Origin: an uncultured Prevotellaceae bacterium
GTDB lineage: Bacteria > Bacteroidota > Bacteroidia > Bacteroidales > Muribaculaceae
NCBI GenBank assembly: GCA_947254205.1
Contig: CAMYCE010000058.1
Span: 1 to 12,281 of the forward strand
Direction: 5' to 3'
Length of the DNA: 12,281 nucleotides
The notes beneath the pieces were generated by a model, which saw nothing but the letters and a program-made list of their open reading frames with translations, had not been told where the DNA came from and did not search any database. The position numbers were made by a program, and so were the translations under genes. Positions 1-7,265 of this stretch are shown piece by piece. Each line of letters begins with the position of its first letter. Positions within the stretch are counted from its first letter, which is position 1.

Positions 1-57
1 AAGTCTAAGATTTTCAATAGCTATCGACAAGTGCTCAAGCACTATAGCTATGATTGA
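1..57 (+). CDS. C-terminal end of an upstream gene (possible ClC chloride channel CBS tail), partial
   Basis: The window opens inside an open frame that reads KSKIFNSYRQVLKHYSYD and ends at TGA 55-57. Only 18 codons are visible, so the call is weak. The KSKIF-(x)2-YR pattern resembles the last strand and helix of a CBS domain, as at the end of Bacteroidales ClC-type chloride channels. From memory, such a gene often lies just upstream of fmt in this order; that is inference from recalled gene order, not something the window shows. The codons overlap a marked inverted repeat (17-51). The alternative is that this frame is not translated; one other plus-strand frame also stays open here, to 69. 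Confidence 0.5.
   Translation, partial: KSKIFNSYRQVLKHYSYD
17..51 (+). repeat. Nested inverted repeat at the end of the upstream gene
   Basis: ATAGCTAT (17-24) and ATAGCTAT (44-51) flank AGTGCT (30-35) and AGCACT (38-43). The RNA can fold as an 8-bp outer stem plus a 5-6-bp inner stem, separated by a 5-nt bulge (CGACA, 25-29) on the left arm. No T-run follows, so it is not a canonical intrinsic terminator. It could be an RNA processing or 3'-end structure between the upstream gene and fmt, or a coincidence of codon choice. Confidence 0.5.
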
Positions 58-90
58 TGCTCTTGGTTGAAAAAAAAACAATGTTGAAAC

Positions 91-1056
91 ATGAAAAAGG
101 AAGATTTAAAGATAGTATTTTTTGGAACACCCGACTTTGCCGTCGAGAGCTTGCGACGCTTGGTCGAGGGTGGCTTTAATATAGTGGGGGTTGTCACCAT
201 GCCCGACAAGCCAGCAGGGCGTGGCCACCGCCTTTATGAAAGCGACGTGAAACGCTATGCCATGGCACATGGACTGCACCTCATGCAACCTGCCAACTTG
301 AAAGATGAGACCTTTGTTGGCGAGTTGCGTGACCTCGCTGCCGACTTGCACATCGTCATAGCCTTTCGCATGTTGCCCGAGGTGGTGTGGAGTATGCCCC
401 GATTGGGCACGTTCAACCTGCACGCCTCGTTGTTGCCCAAATATCGTGGTGCAGCTCCCATCAATTGGGCTGTGATGAATGGCGATGTCGAAACGGGCGT
501 TACCACTTTCTTCTTGAAGCATGAAATCGACACGGGCGACATCATTCAACAACGTCGCCTTGCCATAGGCCGGCACGACAATGTGGAGGCTGTGCACGAC
601 CAGCTCATGCACTTGGGGGCAGGCATGGTTGTCGAAACGGTGGAGGCTATAATCGAAGGCACTGTCAAGCCCATTGCACAAGACCAGTTGCTCGTGCAGG
701 GCGAGGAGCCAACGCCGGCACCCAAGATATTCAAAGATACTTGCCACATTGATTGGAGCAAGAGTGCCGAGATGATTTATAACCATGTGCGTGGCTTGTC
801 GCCCTATCCAGCAGCGTGGACCGAGATTGTCACGCCTCAAGGCGAAACTCTCACTGCCAAAATTTTTGAAACAAGCGAGCCACAGCCATTGGCAAGTGAT
901 GAGGGGTATGGCGCTATCACAAGCGATGGAAAGCGCATGTGGGTGGCCTGTGCCGATGGTCGCCTCGAAATCATGTCGTTGCAACTTGCTGGCAAAAAGC
1001 GCATGCCTGTCGATGCCTTTTTGCGCGGTTTCAATATCGAGGGCTGCCACTGCTAA
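91..1056 (+). CDS. fmt: Methionyl-tRNA formyltransferase
   Basis: Transfers a formyl group from 10-formyltetrahydrofolate to initiator Met-tRNA in the cytosol, which permits normal translation initiation. The 321-residue length is normal for the family. The N-terminal Rossmann-like formyltransferase domain (about 6-190) shows the start motif FFGTPDFA, the PDKPAGRG loop (38-45) and the catalytic triad N109, H111 and D147, in FNLHASLLP and IDTGD. SLLPKYRGAAPINWA follows, as expected. The C-terminal OB-like tRNA-binding domain (about 215-315) carries the typical N231-HVRGLSPYPAAW stretch. The start is fixed: ATG 91 is the first start after an in-frame TGA at 85-87. No Shine-Dalgarno is visible; the upstream sequence is A-rich, as is usual in Bacteroidota. 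The MBOAT gene follows on the same strand after 53 nt. Identification is secure. Confidence 0.97.
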   Translation: MKKEDLKIVFFGTPDFAVESLRRLVEGGFNIVGVVTMPDKPAGRGHRLYESDVKRYAMAHGLHLMQPANLKDETFVGELRDLAADLHIVIAFRMLPEVVWSMPRLGTFNLHASLLPKYRGAAPINWAVMNGDVETGVTTFFLKHEIDTGDIIQQRRLAIGRHDNVEAVHDQLMHLGAGMVVETVEAIIEGTVKPIAQDQLLVQGEEPTPAPKIFKDTCHIDWSKSAEMIYNHVRGLSPYPAAWTEIVTPQGETLTAKIFETSEPQPLASDEGYGAITSDGKRMWVACADGRLEIMSLQLAGKKRMPVDAFLRGFNIEGCHC

Positions 1057-1109
1057 ACTTCTGTGCTATGGTGGGAGCGTCCTCTTAGTTTTTAAAAGAC
1101 AGCCTGTTT

Positions 1110-2504
1110 ATGGAATTTACCTCTCTGCCTTTTTTGCTGTTTTTCCCCACAGTTGCATTGCTGTGTTGGGTCATGCCTGTGCGCTGGCGCAATGCTTTTT
1201 TGCTACTTGTGAGCATGGCTTTCTACACGATGTGGAAACCATCGTGTCTTGCGTTTTTGCTATGGATAATGGTGGTGAGCTATGGGGCTGGCTATGTATT
1301 TGAAAAACCGCAGCATCGCAGCAAGGTTAAATTGGGTCTTTCTATCGCCGTGCTGTTGAGTGCTCTCACTTTCTTTAAGTTTTTAAGTCCAATCAGCCGT
1401 GTTGTTGGGGCCTTCATTCAATCCTCAGGCTATGCTATTCGGTTCGATGGATTGAATTGGGCAATACCAGTGGGCCTTTCAACCTACACGTTGCAAGCCA
1501 TTGGTTATGTGGTTGATGTGTATCGCGACCGAGTGCCTCGTGAGCACTCGTGGCTCAATCACGCTCTCTTTCTCAGCTTTTTCCCCACAGTGCTATCGGG
1601 TCCCATCAATCGTTCTTTTGACTTGATGCCTCAAATCAAGGAACGTCGTTTTGGCTTTAATGCCCGGTTGGCATCTCAGGGAGCACGCATGCTCGTGTGG
1701 GGCTATTTCTTGAAACTTGCAGTAGCCGATCGCTTCGACATGTACACCTTGAGTGTGTTTGACCACGTGTCCGAATACAATGGTTTCACTTTGGCATTTG
1801 CCATGGTGTGCTATCTTTTTCAAATGTATTGCGACTTTGCCGGCTATTCATTCATTGCCATTGGCATGGGTCGATTGCTTGGGGTAAAACTCAAAGACAA
1901 CTTCAACCGTCCTTTTTTTGCTATGGGAGCAGGAGAATTTTGGCACCGGTGGCACATGGCACTTTCGGGCTGGTTGCGAGACTATGTCTACATTCCGCTT
2001 GGCGGAAGTCGGTGTAGCCATGCACGGGCAACGCTCAACACGTTGTTCACCTTTTTTATAAGTGGCATTTGGCATGGAGGCTCATTTCGATTTATAGCAT
2101 GGGGATTGTGCAACGGGCTGTTGGTGGCAGTGAGCCGTTTCCTGCCTTTGAAGCAATGGAAAGCAATTGTGCCCATTCGCATAATGTTCACCCTCCTAAC
2201 TTTGTTGCTCTTGTCGTTTGTGTGGGTGTTTTTTCAGCCTAATTATGCCGAAATCCTTCATCAACTCTCCTGCAACTTCATGCCTTTGAGCATCAAGTTG
2301 CCACACTCGTTGCAGGCTCGTGCCACACTCGTCTATATGGCTCTTACCTTTATAATAGTCATGACTCGTGACGGCTACGAAGAATTTTTGAATAAAAAAT
2401 CCACTCCACGTGCTCTTTCGCTCACTTGCTATGCCATGGTTGTGTGGCTCATTTTAATGATAGGTGTGTTTGATTCGAGTCAGTTTATATATGTGATGTT
2501 TTAA
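1110..2504 (+). CDS. MBOAT-family membrane O-acyltransferase (AlgI/DltB-like)
   Basis: Polytopic inner-membrane protein of 464 residues with about 10-12 hydrophobic segments, the usual AlgI size. MBOAT enzymes move acyl groups, commonly acetyl, onto polysaccharides, teichoic acids or peptidoglycan outside the membrane. Family hallmarks are clear: FFPTVLSGPINR (158-168), CDFAGYSFIAIGMGRLLG (241-258), NFNRPFF (264-270), FWHRWHMALSGWLRDYVY (277-294), IPLGGSR (295-301) and SGIWHGG (318-324). H322 in the WHG motif is the conserved catalytic histidine, and H282 in the RWH motif is also conserved. The stop TAA (2502-2504) shares its last base with the ATG of the next gene (TAATG), so the two are probably translationally coupled and act together. 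The acceptor polymer cannot be told from the sequence. It lies 53 nt after fmt with no obvious promoter between, so it may be cotranscribed. Confidence 0.93.
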   Translation: MEFTSLPFLLFFPTVALLCWVMPVRWRNAFLLLVSMAFYTMWKPSCLAFLLWIMVVSYGAGYVFEKPQHRSKVKLGLSIAVLLSALTFFKFLSPISRVVGAFIQSSGYAIRFDGLNWAIPVGLSTYTLQAIGYVVDVYRDRVPREHSWLNHALFLSFFPTVLSGPINRSFDLMPQIKERRFGFNARLASQGARMLVWGYFLKLAVADRFDMYTLSVFDHVSEYNGFTLAFAMVCYLFQMYCDFAGYSFIAIGMGRLLGVKLKDNFNRPFFAMGAGEFWHRWHMALSGWLRDYVYIPLGGSRCSHARATLNTLFTFFISGIWHGGSFRFIAWGLCNGLLVAVSRFLPLKQWKAIVPIRIMFTLLTLLLLSFVWVFFQPNYAEILHQLSCNFMPLSIKLPHSLQARATLVYMALTFIIVMTRDGYEEFLNKKSTPRALSLTCYAMVVWLILMIGVFDSSQFIYVMF

Positions 2505-3439
2505 TGAAGAGATTTTTGCTCATATTTTTGCTTATGGCTCTTGTGGTTGTTGCAGGCGATCGCTTGATTGGTAAGGTCTTGCGCAATGCCTATGAGCAGA
2601 TAGATACCGGCGAGATAGGTCGTGTCAATTATATGTGCCACAAGTTGCACGGCTGCGATGTGCTCATTTTTGGCTCGTCGCGAGCCTTGCATCACTATGT
2701 GCCCTCTATCATTACCGACTCTCTTGCCCTCTCTTGCTATAACTGTGGCATGGAGGGGCAGGGCATTTTCAACAACTATGCGCTCATGCGCGCCGTGCTC
2801 AGGCACAACAATCCCAAGCTCATTGTCTATGAGCTGACACTCGACTATGATGCACAAGATAGTGTGTCCTATAGCATCGATTTCACCTATATTCGCCGTC
2901 AAGCAACTTTGCCCTATTGCGACAGCCTTTTAAATTTAGTTGATGCAGAATGGCGTTATGGTAAACTTTCGTCAATATATCCCTATAATTCTGTGCTTGC
3001 CCGGTTGGTCATGACACCCGATAGTAGCCAATATGAATCTCACGATGTTGATTGTGGCTATATTCCCCAGTATCATCAGCTCAAGCCACATGTTCCCAAA
3101 TTTCAATTTAAAAAGCATAATTTTGACCCTTGGAAATTGCATTATCTCATGAAAATGTGCCGTGAACAAAAGGCGCGATTGGTGGTTGTCACCTCTCCGC
3201 GTTTCATGGCCCAGCACAATTTAAAGCAACTTCATGCCCCTCTTGCACGCTTGTTGGCTCAACATGATGTGCCTTATATTTTCATGGGGCAAGACGCCTC
3301 CTTCAACACCGATTTTACGCTATGGGACGATGAGGGGCACCTTAACCACAAGGGCGCACAGCTTTTCACAGCACGTTTCTTGCAACGATTGCACGAGGTG
3401 CGCCCTTCTTTGTTTAAAACTATTAACTCCAAAAAATAA
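2504..3439 (+). CDS. Membrane-anchored SGNH-hydrolase-like protein, likely partner of the MBOAT
   Basis: A 311-residue protein with an N-terminal hydrophobic segment (about 3-19), either signal anchor or signal peptide, placing the rest in the periplasm. SGNH-like features: block I as FGSSRA (56-61, candidate nucleophile S58 or S59) and a C-terminal D276-E-G-H279-LN-x-x-GA block giving the Asp/His pair. The glycine-rich CGMEGQG (81-87) may supply the oxyanion region. A canonical GxND block III is not evident, so catalytic competence is uncertain. Its ATG overlaps the MBOAT stop by one base, which argues for a shared function. By analogy with AlgI/AlgJ, PatA/PatB or DltB/DltD pairs it would take the acyl group from the MBOAT and load it on an exported polymer, or help do so. 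That role is inference; it could instead be a non-catalytic scaffold. No close named family is recognised. Confidence 0.8.
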   Translation: MKRFLLIFLLMALVVVAGDRLIGKVLRNAYEQIDTGEIGRVNYMCHKLHGCDVLIFGSSRALHHYVPSIITDSLALSCYNCGMEGQGIFNNYALMRAVLRHNNPKLIVYELTLDYDAQDSVSYSIDFTYIRRQATLPYCDSLLNLVDAEWRYGKLSSIYPYNSVLARLVMTPDSSQYESHDVDCGYIPQYHQLKPHVPKFQFKKHNFDPWKLHYLMKMCREQKARLVVVTSPRFMAQHNLKQLHAPLARLLAQHDVPYIFMGQDASFNTDFTLWDDEGHLNHKGAQLFTARFLQRLHEVRPSLFKTINSKK

Positions 3440-3443
3440 GCTT

Positions 3444-3959
3444 ATGAATGCTTTTAGATTCCTGTTTTTTTTCATCTCTTTGTGGCTTGTCTCGCCGTGT
3501 TTTCATGCGAGAGCACAAGAGGAGGTTACAACTCCTCAAGTTGCTGTGCACGACACTGTTGAAGCTGTGATGGTGCCCACCGCATATTATGCGGCTGTTG
3601 ACTCGCTTGTGAAGTTAACTTCAAATGATGCTAAAGGCACCGAGGCTATTATCGATGCCATGTTGCCCGATTTGCGAAAACAACACCCTGAAATTCCCGC
3701 TGAATTTTTTGATGAACTAAGTGTAAGGCTCAAGCGAGAATTAAATGAAAAACTGTCACAGGCAATTGCCGATGTTTATTATCAATATTTCACCCTCGAG
3801 GAAGTGAGAGAAATTATCAAGTTCTATCAATCGCCCATTGGCAGTAAGTTGGCCAAAACGATGCCACTCATGACTCCTCAACTTTATGAACGAGGGTCTG
3901 AGATAGGGCGCAAAACAGTTGAAAAGTTTATCGACGAGCTATCGGCCTTTGAGGTGTGA
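3444..3959 (+). CDS. Secreted DUF2059 protein
   Basis: A 171-residue protein. Residues 1-24 form a signal peptide: N-terminal MNAFR, a hydrophobic FLFFFISLWLV core and a likely cleavage site HARA|QEE. The C-terminal half matches DUF2059, an all-helical domain of unknown function seen in exported proteins: YFTLEEVREIIKFYQSPIG (115-133) followed by SKLAKTMPLMTPQ. The central region (50-110) is helical and charged. The open frame extends upstream to an ATG at 3234, but that stretch overlaps the previous gene and would put 70 residues before the signal peptide. ATG 3444, 4 nt after the previous stop, is therefore the better start. The tight spacing suggests it belongs to the MBOAT/SGNH unit, with a role in the envelope. 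Its function is unknown. Confidence 0.88.
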   Translation: MNAFRFLFFFISLWLVSPCFHARAQEEVTTPQVAVHDTVEAVMVPTAYYAAVDSLVKLTSNDAKGTEAIIDAMLPDLRKQHPEIPAEFFDELSVRLKRELNEKLSQAIADVYYQYFTLEEVREIIKFYQSPIGSKLAKTMPLMTPQLYERGSEIGRKTVEKFIDELSAFEV

Positions 3960-3983
3960 GAGTCATCGTAATCAAATGAAAAA

Positions 3984-4037
3984 AAACATCGTCTTGTTCA
4001 CTGTTCAATTTTGAGCTTGAAACAAAAGACGATGTTT
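3984..4037 (+). terminator. Long hairpin terminator after the DUF2059 gene
   Basis: A perfect 12-bp stem pairs AAACATCGTCTT (3984-3995) with AAGACGATGTTT (4026-4037). Within the 30-nt loop, GTT (3996-3998) can pair with AAC (4021-4023). The stem starts 24 nt after the stop codon, is preceded by an A-run and followed by TTCTTTATATAA, so it probably ends the fmt/MBOAT/SGNH/DUF2059 unit. The T-tract is interrupted, so efficiency is uncertain. Confidence 0.7.
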
Positions 4038-4120
4038 CTTTATATAATTAAGGTGTGTGATACCTGTTGCTGGTGAGATTGAGGATACGCTGATGTGTGA
4101 ATTGCGCTATTCGATTTTTT

Positions 4121-4151
4121 TTTGCAGATTTAATTTTTAACTTTAAATTTG
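4121..4151 (+). promoter_or_regulatory. Candidate Bacteroidota promoter, upstream copy of a duplicated pair
   Basis: TTTG (4121-4124) and TAAATTTG (4144-4151) match the Bacteroidota sigma-ABfr -33 and -7 (TAnnTTTG) elements with 19 nt between them, the usual spacing. The 31-bp unit recurs 41 nt downstream with two mismatches. The segment also holds arms (AGATTTAA and TTAAATTTG) that make it partly self-complementary. Confidence 0.6.
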
Positions 4152-4161
4152 TAAGAATAAG

Positions 4162-4192
4162 TTTGCAAATTTAATTTTAAACTTTAAATTTG
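4162..4192 (+). promoter_or_regulatory. Candidate Bacteroidota promoter, downstream copy, nearest the ATPase start
   Basis: TTTG (4162-4165), 19 nt, TAAATTTG (4185-4192): same layout as the copy at 4121-4151, differing at two of 31 positions. A 10-bp inverted repeat GCAAATTTAA / TTAAATTTGC (4165-4174, 4184-4193) spans it, so a dimeric regulator could bind here. If used, transcription would begin about 4198-4202 and give a leader of only about 15 nt before the ATPase start. Confidence 0.65.
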
Positions 4193-4203
4193 CTGAAAAA
4201 AAC

Positions 4204-4209
4204 AAGGAG
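4204..4209 (+). promoter_or_regulatory. Strong Shine-Dalgarno sequence of the ATPase gene
   Basis: AAGGAG ends 5 nt before ATG 4215 and 8 nt before the adjacent ATG 4218. The second spacing is nearer the optimum, so translation may really begin at 4218, one residue shorter. Such a strong site is unusual here; the other genes in the window start after A-rich sequence without one. Confidence 0.6.
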
Positions 4210-4214
4210 AGACT

Positions 4215-5366
4215 ATGATGATTTCAAGAGATTTGATTACAAAATTGGGACGAATGGCGCAAAAATTCCCTGTGGTTACACTCACAGGACCGCGCCAATC
4301 GGGAAAAACCATGTTATTGCGACATGTGTTTCAAGATTATCGTTATGTATCGCTGGAAGATTTGGACATGCGTGAATTTGCTCAAAACGACCCTCGTGGT
4401 TTTCTATCCACATATGGGAATCGAGTGATTATTGACGAGGCGCAACGAGTTCCGTCGCTTTTTTCCTACATTCAGGGAATCGTTGATCATGAAAATCGAG
4501 AAGGAATGTTCATCTTGGCAGGGTCACACAACTTTTTGCTCATGGAGCAGGTTAATCAATCCTTGGCTGGTCGCACGGCTGTTCTCAAACTTTTGCCATT
4601 GTCGCATCATGAATTGAAGAAGGAGGGGTTGCCCACGATGCGTGTAGAGGAGGAAATTTTCAAAGGGGGCTATCCTCGCATTTTTGACAAGGGCATCGAC
4701 CCGGGCGATTTTTATCCTCATTACATGGAAACCTATCTGGAACGTGATGTGCGACTCTTGAAAAACATTGGCGATTTAAGCAAGTTCATCTTGTTTGTGA
4801 AGATGTGTGCCGGGCGAGTGGGTCAGTTGCTCAACTTGTCGTCTTTGGCCAATGACTGTTCTATTTCGGTTCCAACAGCAACTTCTTGGTTGTCGGTGCT
4901 TGAAGCAAGTTTCATTTGCTATCGTTTGCAACCCAACTACAAAAACTATTCTAAACGACTTGTGAAAACTCCGAAACTCTATTTCTACGATACCGGACTG
5001 GTGTGCTCTTTGTTGGGTATTCGCTCTGCCGAGCAATTGACCACACATTATTTATATGGTGGCATGTTTGAAAATCTTGTTGTGAATGAGTTTGTCAAAC
5101 TATATTACAATCAAGGAATTGAGCCCGATTTAACTTTTTGGCGTGACAGCACTGGCAATGAAATTGACTTGATTGACCACAGGGAAGGCGAAGATTATGC
5201 TTATGAAATTAAATCGTCGCAGACGTTTAAACTTTCGTTTTTCAAAGGCTTGAATAGGTGGGCTTCACTCTCAGGGTCAAAGCATTGCAGTGTCATCTAT
5301 GCTGGCGGGCAAAATTTAACAACCAGCGATGGTGCATTGCAGTCGTGGAACACCTTGTTTGAGTAG
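4215..5366 (+). CDS. AAA-type ATPase with C-terminal DUF4143 domain
   Basis: A 383-residue cytosolic P-loop ATPase of the AAA_14/DUF4143 family (COG1373), common in several copies in Bacteroidales; physiological role unknown. The AAA domain (about 1-135) has Walker A GPRQSGKT (25-32), Walker B VIIDEAQ (71-77; D74, E75), a sensor-1-like AGSHN (102-106) and LAGR (117-120) with a possible arginine finger. The linker holds the family signature METYLERDVR (171-180), then a winged-helix-like region (about 205-245). The DUF4143 end has FYDTGL (257-262), E285, D318 and E331-x-K333, in the order expected of a PD-(D/E)xK nuclease-like fold. It stands alone, with its own tandem promoters and a hairpin on each side, so it is probably monocistronic and possibly a transferred cassette. 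Family assignment is firm; function is not. Confidence 0.93.
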   Translation: MMISRDLITKLGRMAQKFPVVTLTGPRQSGKTMLLRHVFQDYRYVSLEDLDMREFAQNDPRGFLSTYGNRVIIDEAQRVPSLFSYIQGIVDHENREGMFILAGSHNFLLMEQVNQSLAGRTAVLKLLPLSHHELKKEGLPTMRVEEEIFKGGYPRIFDKGIDPGDFYPHYMETYLERDVRLLKNIGDLSKFILFVKMCAGRVGQLLNLSSLANDCSISVPTATSWLSVLEASFICYRLQPNYKNYSKRLVKTPKLYFYDTGLVCSLLGIRSAEQLTTHYLYGGMFENLVVNEFVKLYYNQGIEPDLTFWRDSTGNEIDLIDHREGEDYAYEIKSSQTFKLSFFKGLNRWASLSGSKHCSVIYAGGQNLTTSDGALQSWNTLFE

Positions 5367-5391
5367 TTAGCAAATTATACATGCTATATAA

Positions 5392-5435
5392 ACCCAACAT
5401 CTTCGTTGCATGATGGCGCGACGAAGATGTTGGGT
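5392..5435. terminator. Bidirectional hairpin between convergent ATPase gene and glnS
   Basis: A perfect 15-bp stem pairs ACCCAACATCTTCGT (5392-5406) with ACGAAGATGTTGGGT (5421-5435). It extends inward by T-G, G-C and C-G pairs to 18 bp with an 8-nt loop (5410-5417). It sits between two converging genes, 25 nt after the ATPase stop and 19 nt after the end of glnS. In the minus direction it is followed by TTTATATAG, which suits glnS termination; in the plus direction there is no clean T-run, so it may act as a 3'-end stabiliser for the ATPase mRNA. Confidence 0.75.
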
Positions 5436-5454
5436 GATGTAGTTTGATAGGCTG

Positions 5455-7182
5455 TTACTTGTTTTGTGCTTTGGCCCAGCTGTCTTTGAGGCCAATGGTG
5501 CGATTGAGCACCATTTTTTGTGGTGTTGAGTCGCTATCCACGCAAAAATAGCCAATGCGCTGGAATTGAAATTTATCTTCAACTTTGGCATTCTCGGCAA
5601 GCCATGGTTCAACCTTGGCATTTTCAATCTTTTGGAATGAATTGGGGTTGAGCAGTTCGTGAAAATCGTGCTCGGTGTCGGCAGCAGGGTTCTCTACTGC
5701 AAACAAGCGGTCGTAGAGCCTGATTTCGGCATCTTGGCAGTGGCGTGCGCTCACCCAGTGCAGTGTGCCCTTCACCTTGCGGTTGCTGCCAGGCATGCCA
5801 CTCAACGTGTCGGGATCATAGGTGCATTGAATTTCGGTCACATTGCCATTGGCATCTTTGGTGCAACCTGTGCACATCACAATGTAGCTACCCTTGAGGC
5901 GCACTTCCTTGCCAGGGGTCATTCTAAAGAACTTCTTGGGTGGCTCTTCCATGAAGTCGCCACGTTCAATATAAATTTCTTGGCAGAATGGCATTTTGTG
6001 GGTGCCGGCATTTTCTTGTTCGGGATTGTTGTCCATGTCGAGCATTTCCACCTTGTCGCCGGGGTAGTTGGTGATCACCACCTTCACGGGCTCGAGCACG
6101 GCACACACGCGAGTAGCATTTTTGTTCAAGTCCTCGCGCACTGCATGCTCGAGCAAGCTGATGTCGTTGAGAGCCTCATATTTGGTGTAGCCAATATCTT
6201 GAATAAACTTCTTGATAGAGTTGGGCGTGTAGCCACGTCGGCGCAAGCCACACAGGGTGGGCATGCGGGGGTCGTCCCAGCCATTCACGGTGCCCTCTTC
6301 CACAAGCTGGCGCAATTTGCGCTTGCTCATCATTGTGTAGGTGAGGTTTAGGCGGTTAAACTCAATTTGACGTGGGCAATAATCTTGGGCACTATCGCCT
6401 GCAAGCTCCTTCACGAGGTGCTCATAGAGGGGGCGGTGTGGCACAAATTCAAGAGTGCAAATCGAGTGGGTCACACCCTCAAAATAGTCGCTTTGCCCGT
6501 GAGCAAAGTCATACATGGGATACACCTTCCACTTTTCGCCGGTGCGCCAGTGAGGTTTCAAGATGATGCGATACAAGATGGGGTCGCGAAAGTGCATGTT
6601 GTCGCTTGCCATGTCGAGCTTGGCGCGCAACACATGGCTACCTTCGGCAAATTCGCCCTTGTTCATGCGCTCAAACAAGTCGAGATTTTCCTCTATCGAG
6701 CGATTGCGATAGGGGCTCTCGGTGCCAGGGGTGGTGGGGGTGCCTTTTTGTGCCGCTATTTCTTCGGAAGTTTGGTCGTCGACATAGGCTTTTCCTTCCT
6801 TGATGAGACGCACGGCAAAGTCATAGAGCTTGGGAAAATAGTCGCTGGCATAGTAGAGACGGTCGCCCCAGTCATAGCCCAGCCAGTGAATGTCGCGCAT
6901 GATCGACTGCTCATATTCGGTGTCTTCTTTGGCAGGATTGGTATCGTCGAAGCGCAGGTTGCATGTGCCTCCAAACATCTCGGCCACACCAAAGTCCATG
7001 CAGATGGCCTTGGCGTGCCCAATGTGCAGGTAGCCATTGGGCTCAGGCGGAAAGCGGGTGTTGAGTCGTCCGCCATTTTTCCCTTCTTTCAAGTCATTGG
7101 CAACCAGTTGTTGCACAAAGTTTAGTCCTGCTTTCTTCTCCTCGCTATTTTCTTGAGGAGTTTCAATTGTATTCTCTGCCAT
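5455..7182 (-). CDS. glnS: Glutaminyl-tRNA synthetase
   Basis: Class I aminoacyl-tRNA synthetase that charges tRNA-Gln with glutamine in the cytosol. The 575-residue length is slightly longer than the E. coli enzyme (about 554), mainly because of an N-terminal extension of about 35 residues. Rossmann catalytic core: PPEPNGYLHIGHAKAI with HIGH at 53-56, RFDDTNPAKEDTEY (77-90), YPMYDFAHGQSDYFEGVTHS (221-240) and the KMSKS-equivalent MMSKRK (284-289), preceded by EFNRLNLTY. The two-barrel anticodon-binding region occupies about 345-560. The glutamine-specific DFAHGQSDYFEGVTHS segment and the C-terminal barrels separate it from GluRS. It is a single-gene unit, convergent with the ATPase gene and divergent from nrdD. 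A direct GlnRS means this organism need not rely on the amidotransferase route for Gln-tRNA. Identification is secure. Confidence 0.98.
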   Translation of the reverse strand: MAENTIETPQENSEEKKAGLNFVQQLVANDLKEGKNGGRLNTRFPPEPNGYLHIGHAKAICMDFGVAEMFGGTCNLRFDDTNPAKEDTEYEQSIMRDIHWLGYDWGDRLYYASDYFPKLYDFAVRLIKEGKAYVDDQTSEEIAAQKGTPTTPGTESPYRNRSIEENLDLFERMNKGEFAEGSHVLRAKLDMASDNMHFRDPILYRIILKPHWRTGEKWKVYPMYDFAHGQSDYFEGVTHSICTLEFVPHRPLYEHLVKELAGDSAQDYCPRQIEFNRLNLTYTMMSKRKLRQLVEEGTVNGWDDPRMPTLCGLRRRGYTPNSIKKFIQDIGYTKYEALNDISLLEHAVREDLNKNATRVCAVLEPVKVVITNYPGDKVEMLDMDNNPEQENAGTHKMPFCQEIYIERGDFMEEPPKKFFRMTPGKEVRLKGSYIVMCTGCTKDANGNVTEIQCTYDPDTLSGMPGSNRKVKGTLHWVSARHCQDAEIRLYDRLFAVENPAADTEHDFHELLNPNSFQKIENAKVEPWLAENAKVEDKFQFQRIGYFCVDSDSTPQKMVLNRTIGLKDSWAKAQNK

Positions 7183-7265
7183 AGTTTCGTTCTGGATATG
7201 TTTTTGACAATTAAATTATCGTGACAGGTCAAGTCTCAATCGAGTACTTTTTCCCATTGAAACTG

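Noticed and set aside
106..1050. 314-codon open frame on the minus strand opposite fmt
   Set aside because: Fully overlaps fmt, which has all catalytic residues. The antisense translation has no family features.
3234..3443. Upstream extension of the DUF2059 frame to ATG 3234
   Set aside because: It would overlap the previous gene by over 200 nt and place 70 residues before a clear signal peptide; ATG 3444 is a better start.
5659..7125. Two long plus-strand frames (5659-6351 and 6367-7125) opposite glnS
   Set aside because: Both are antisense to glnS and show only low-complexity Ala/Val/His-rich sequence.
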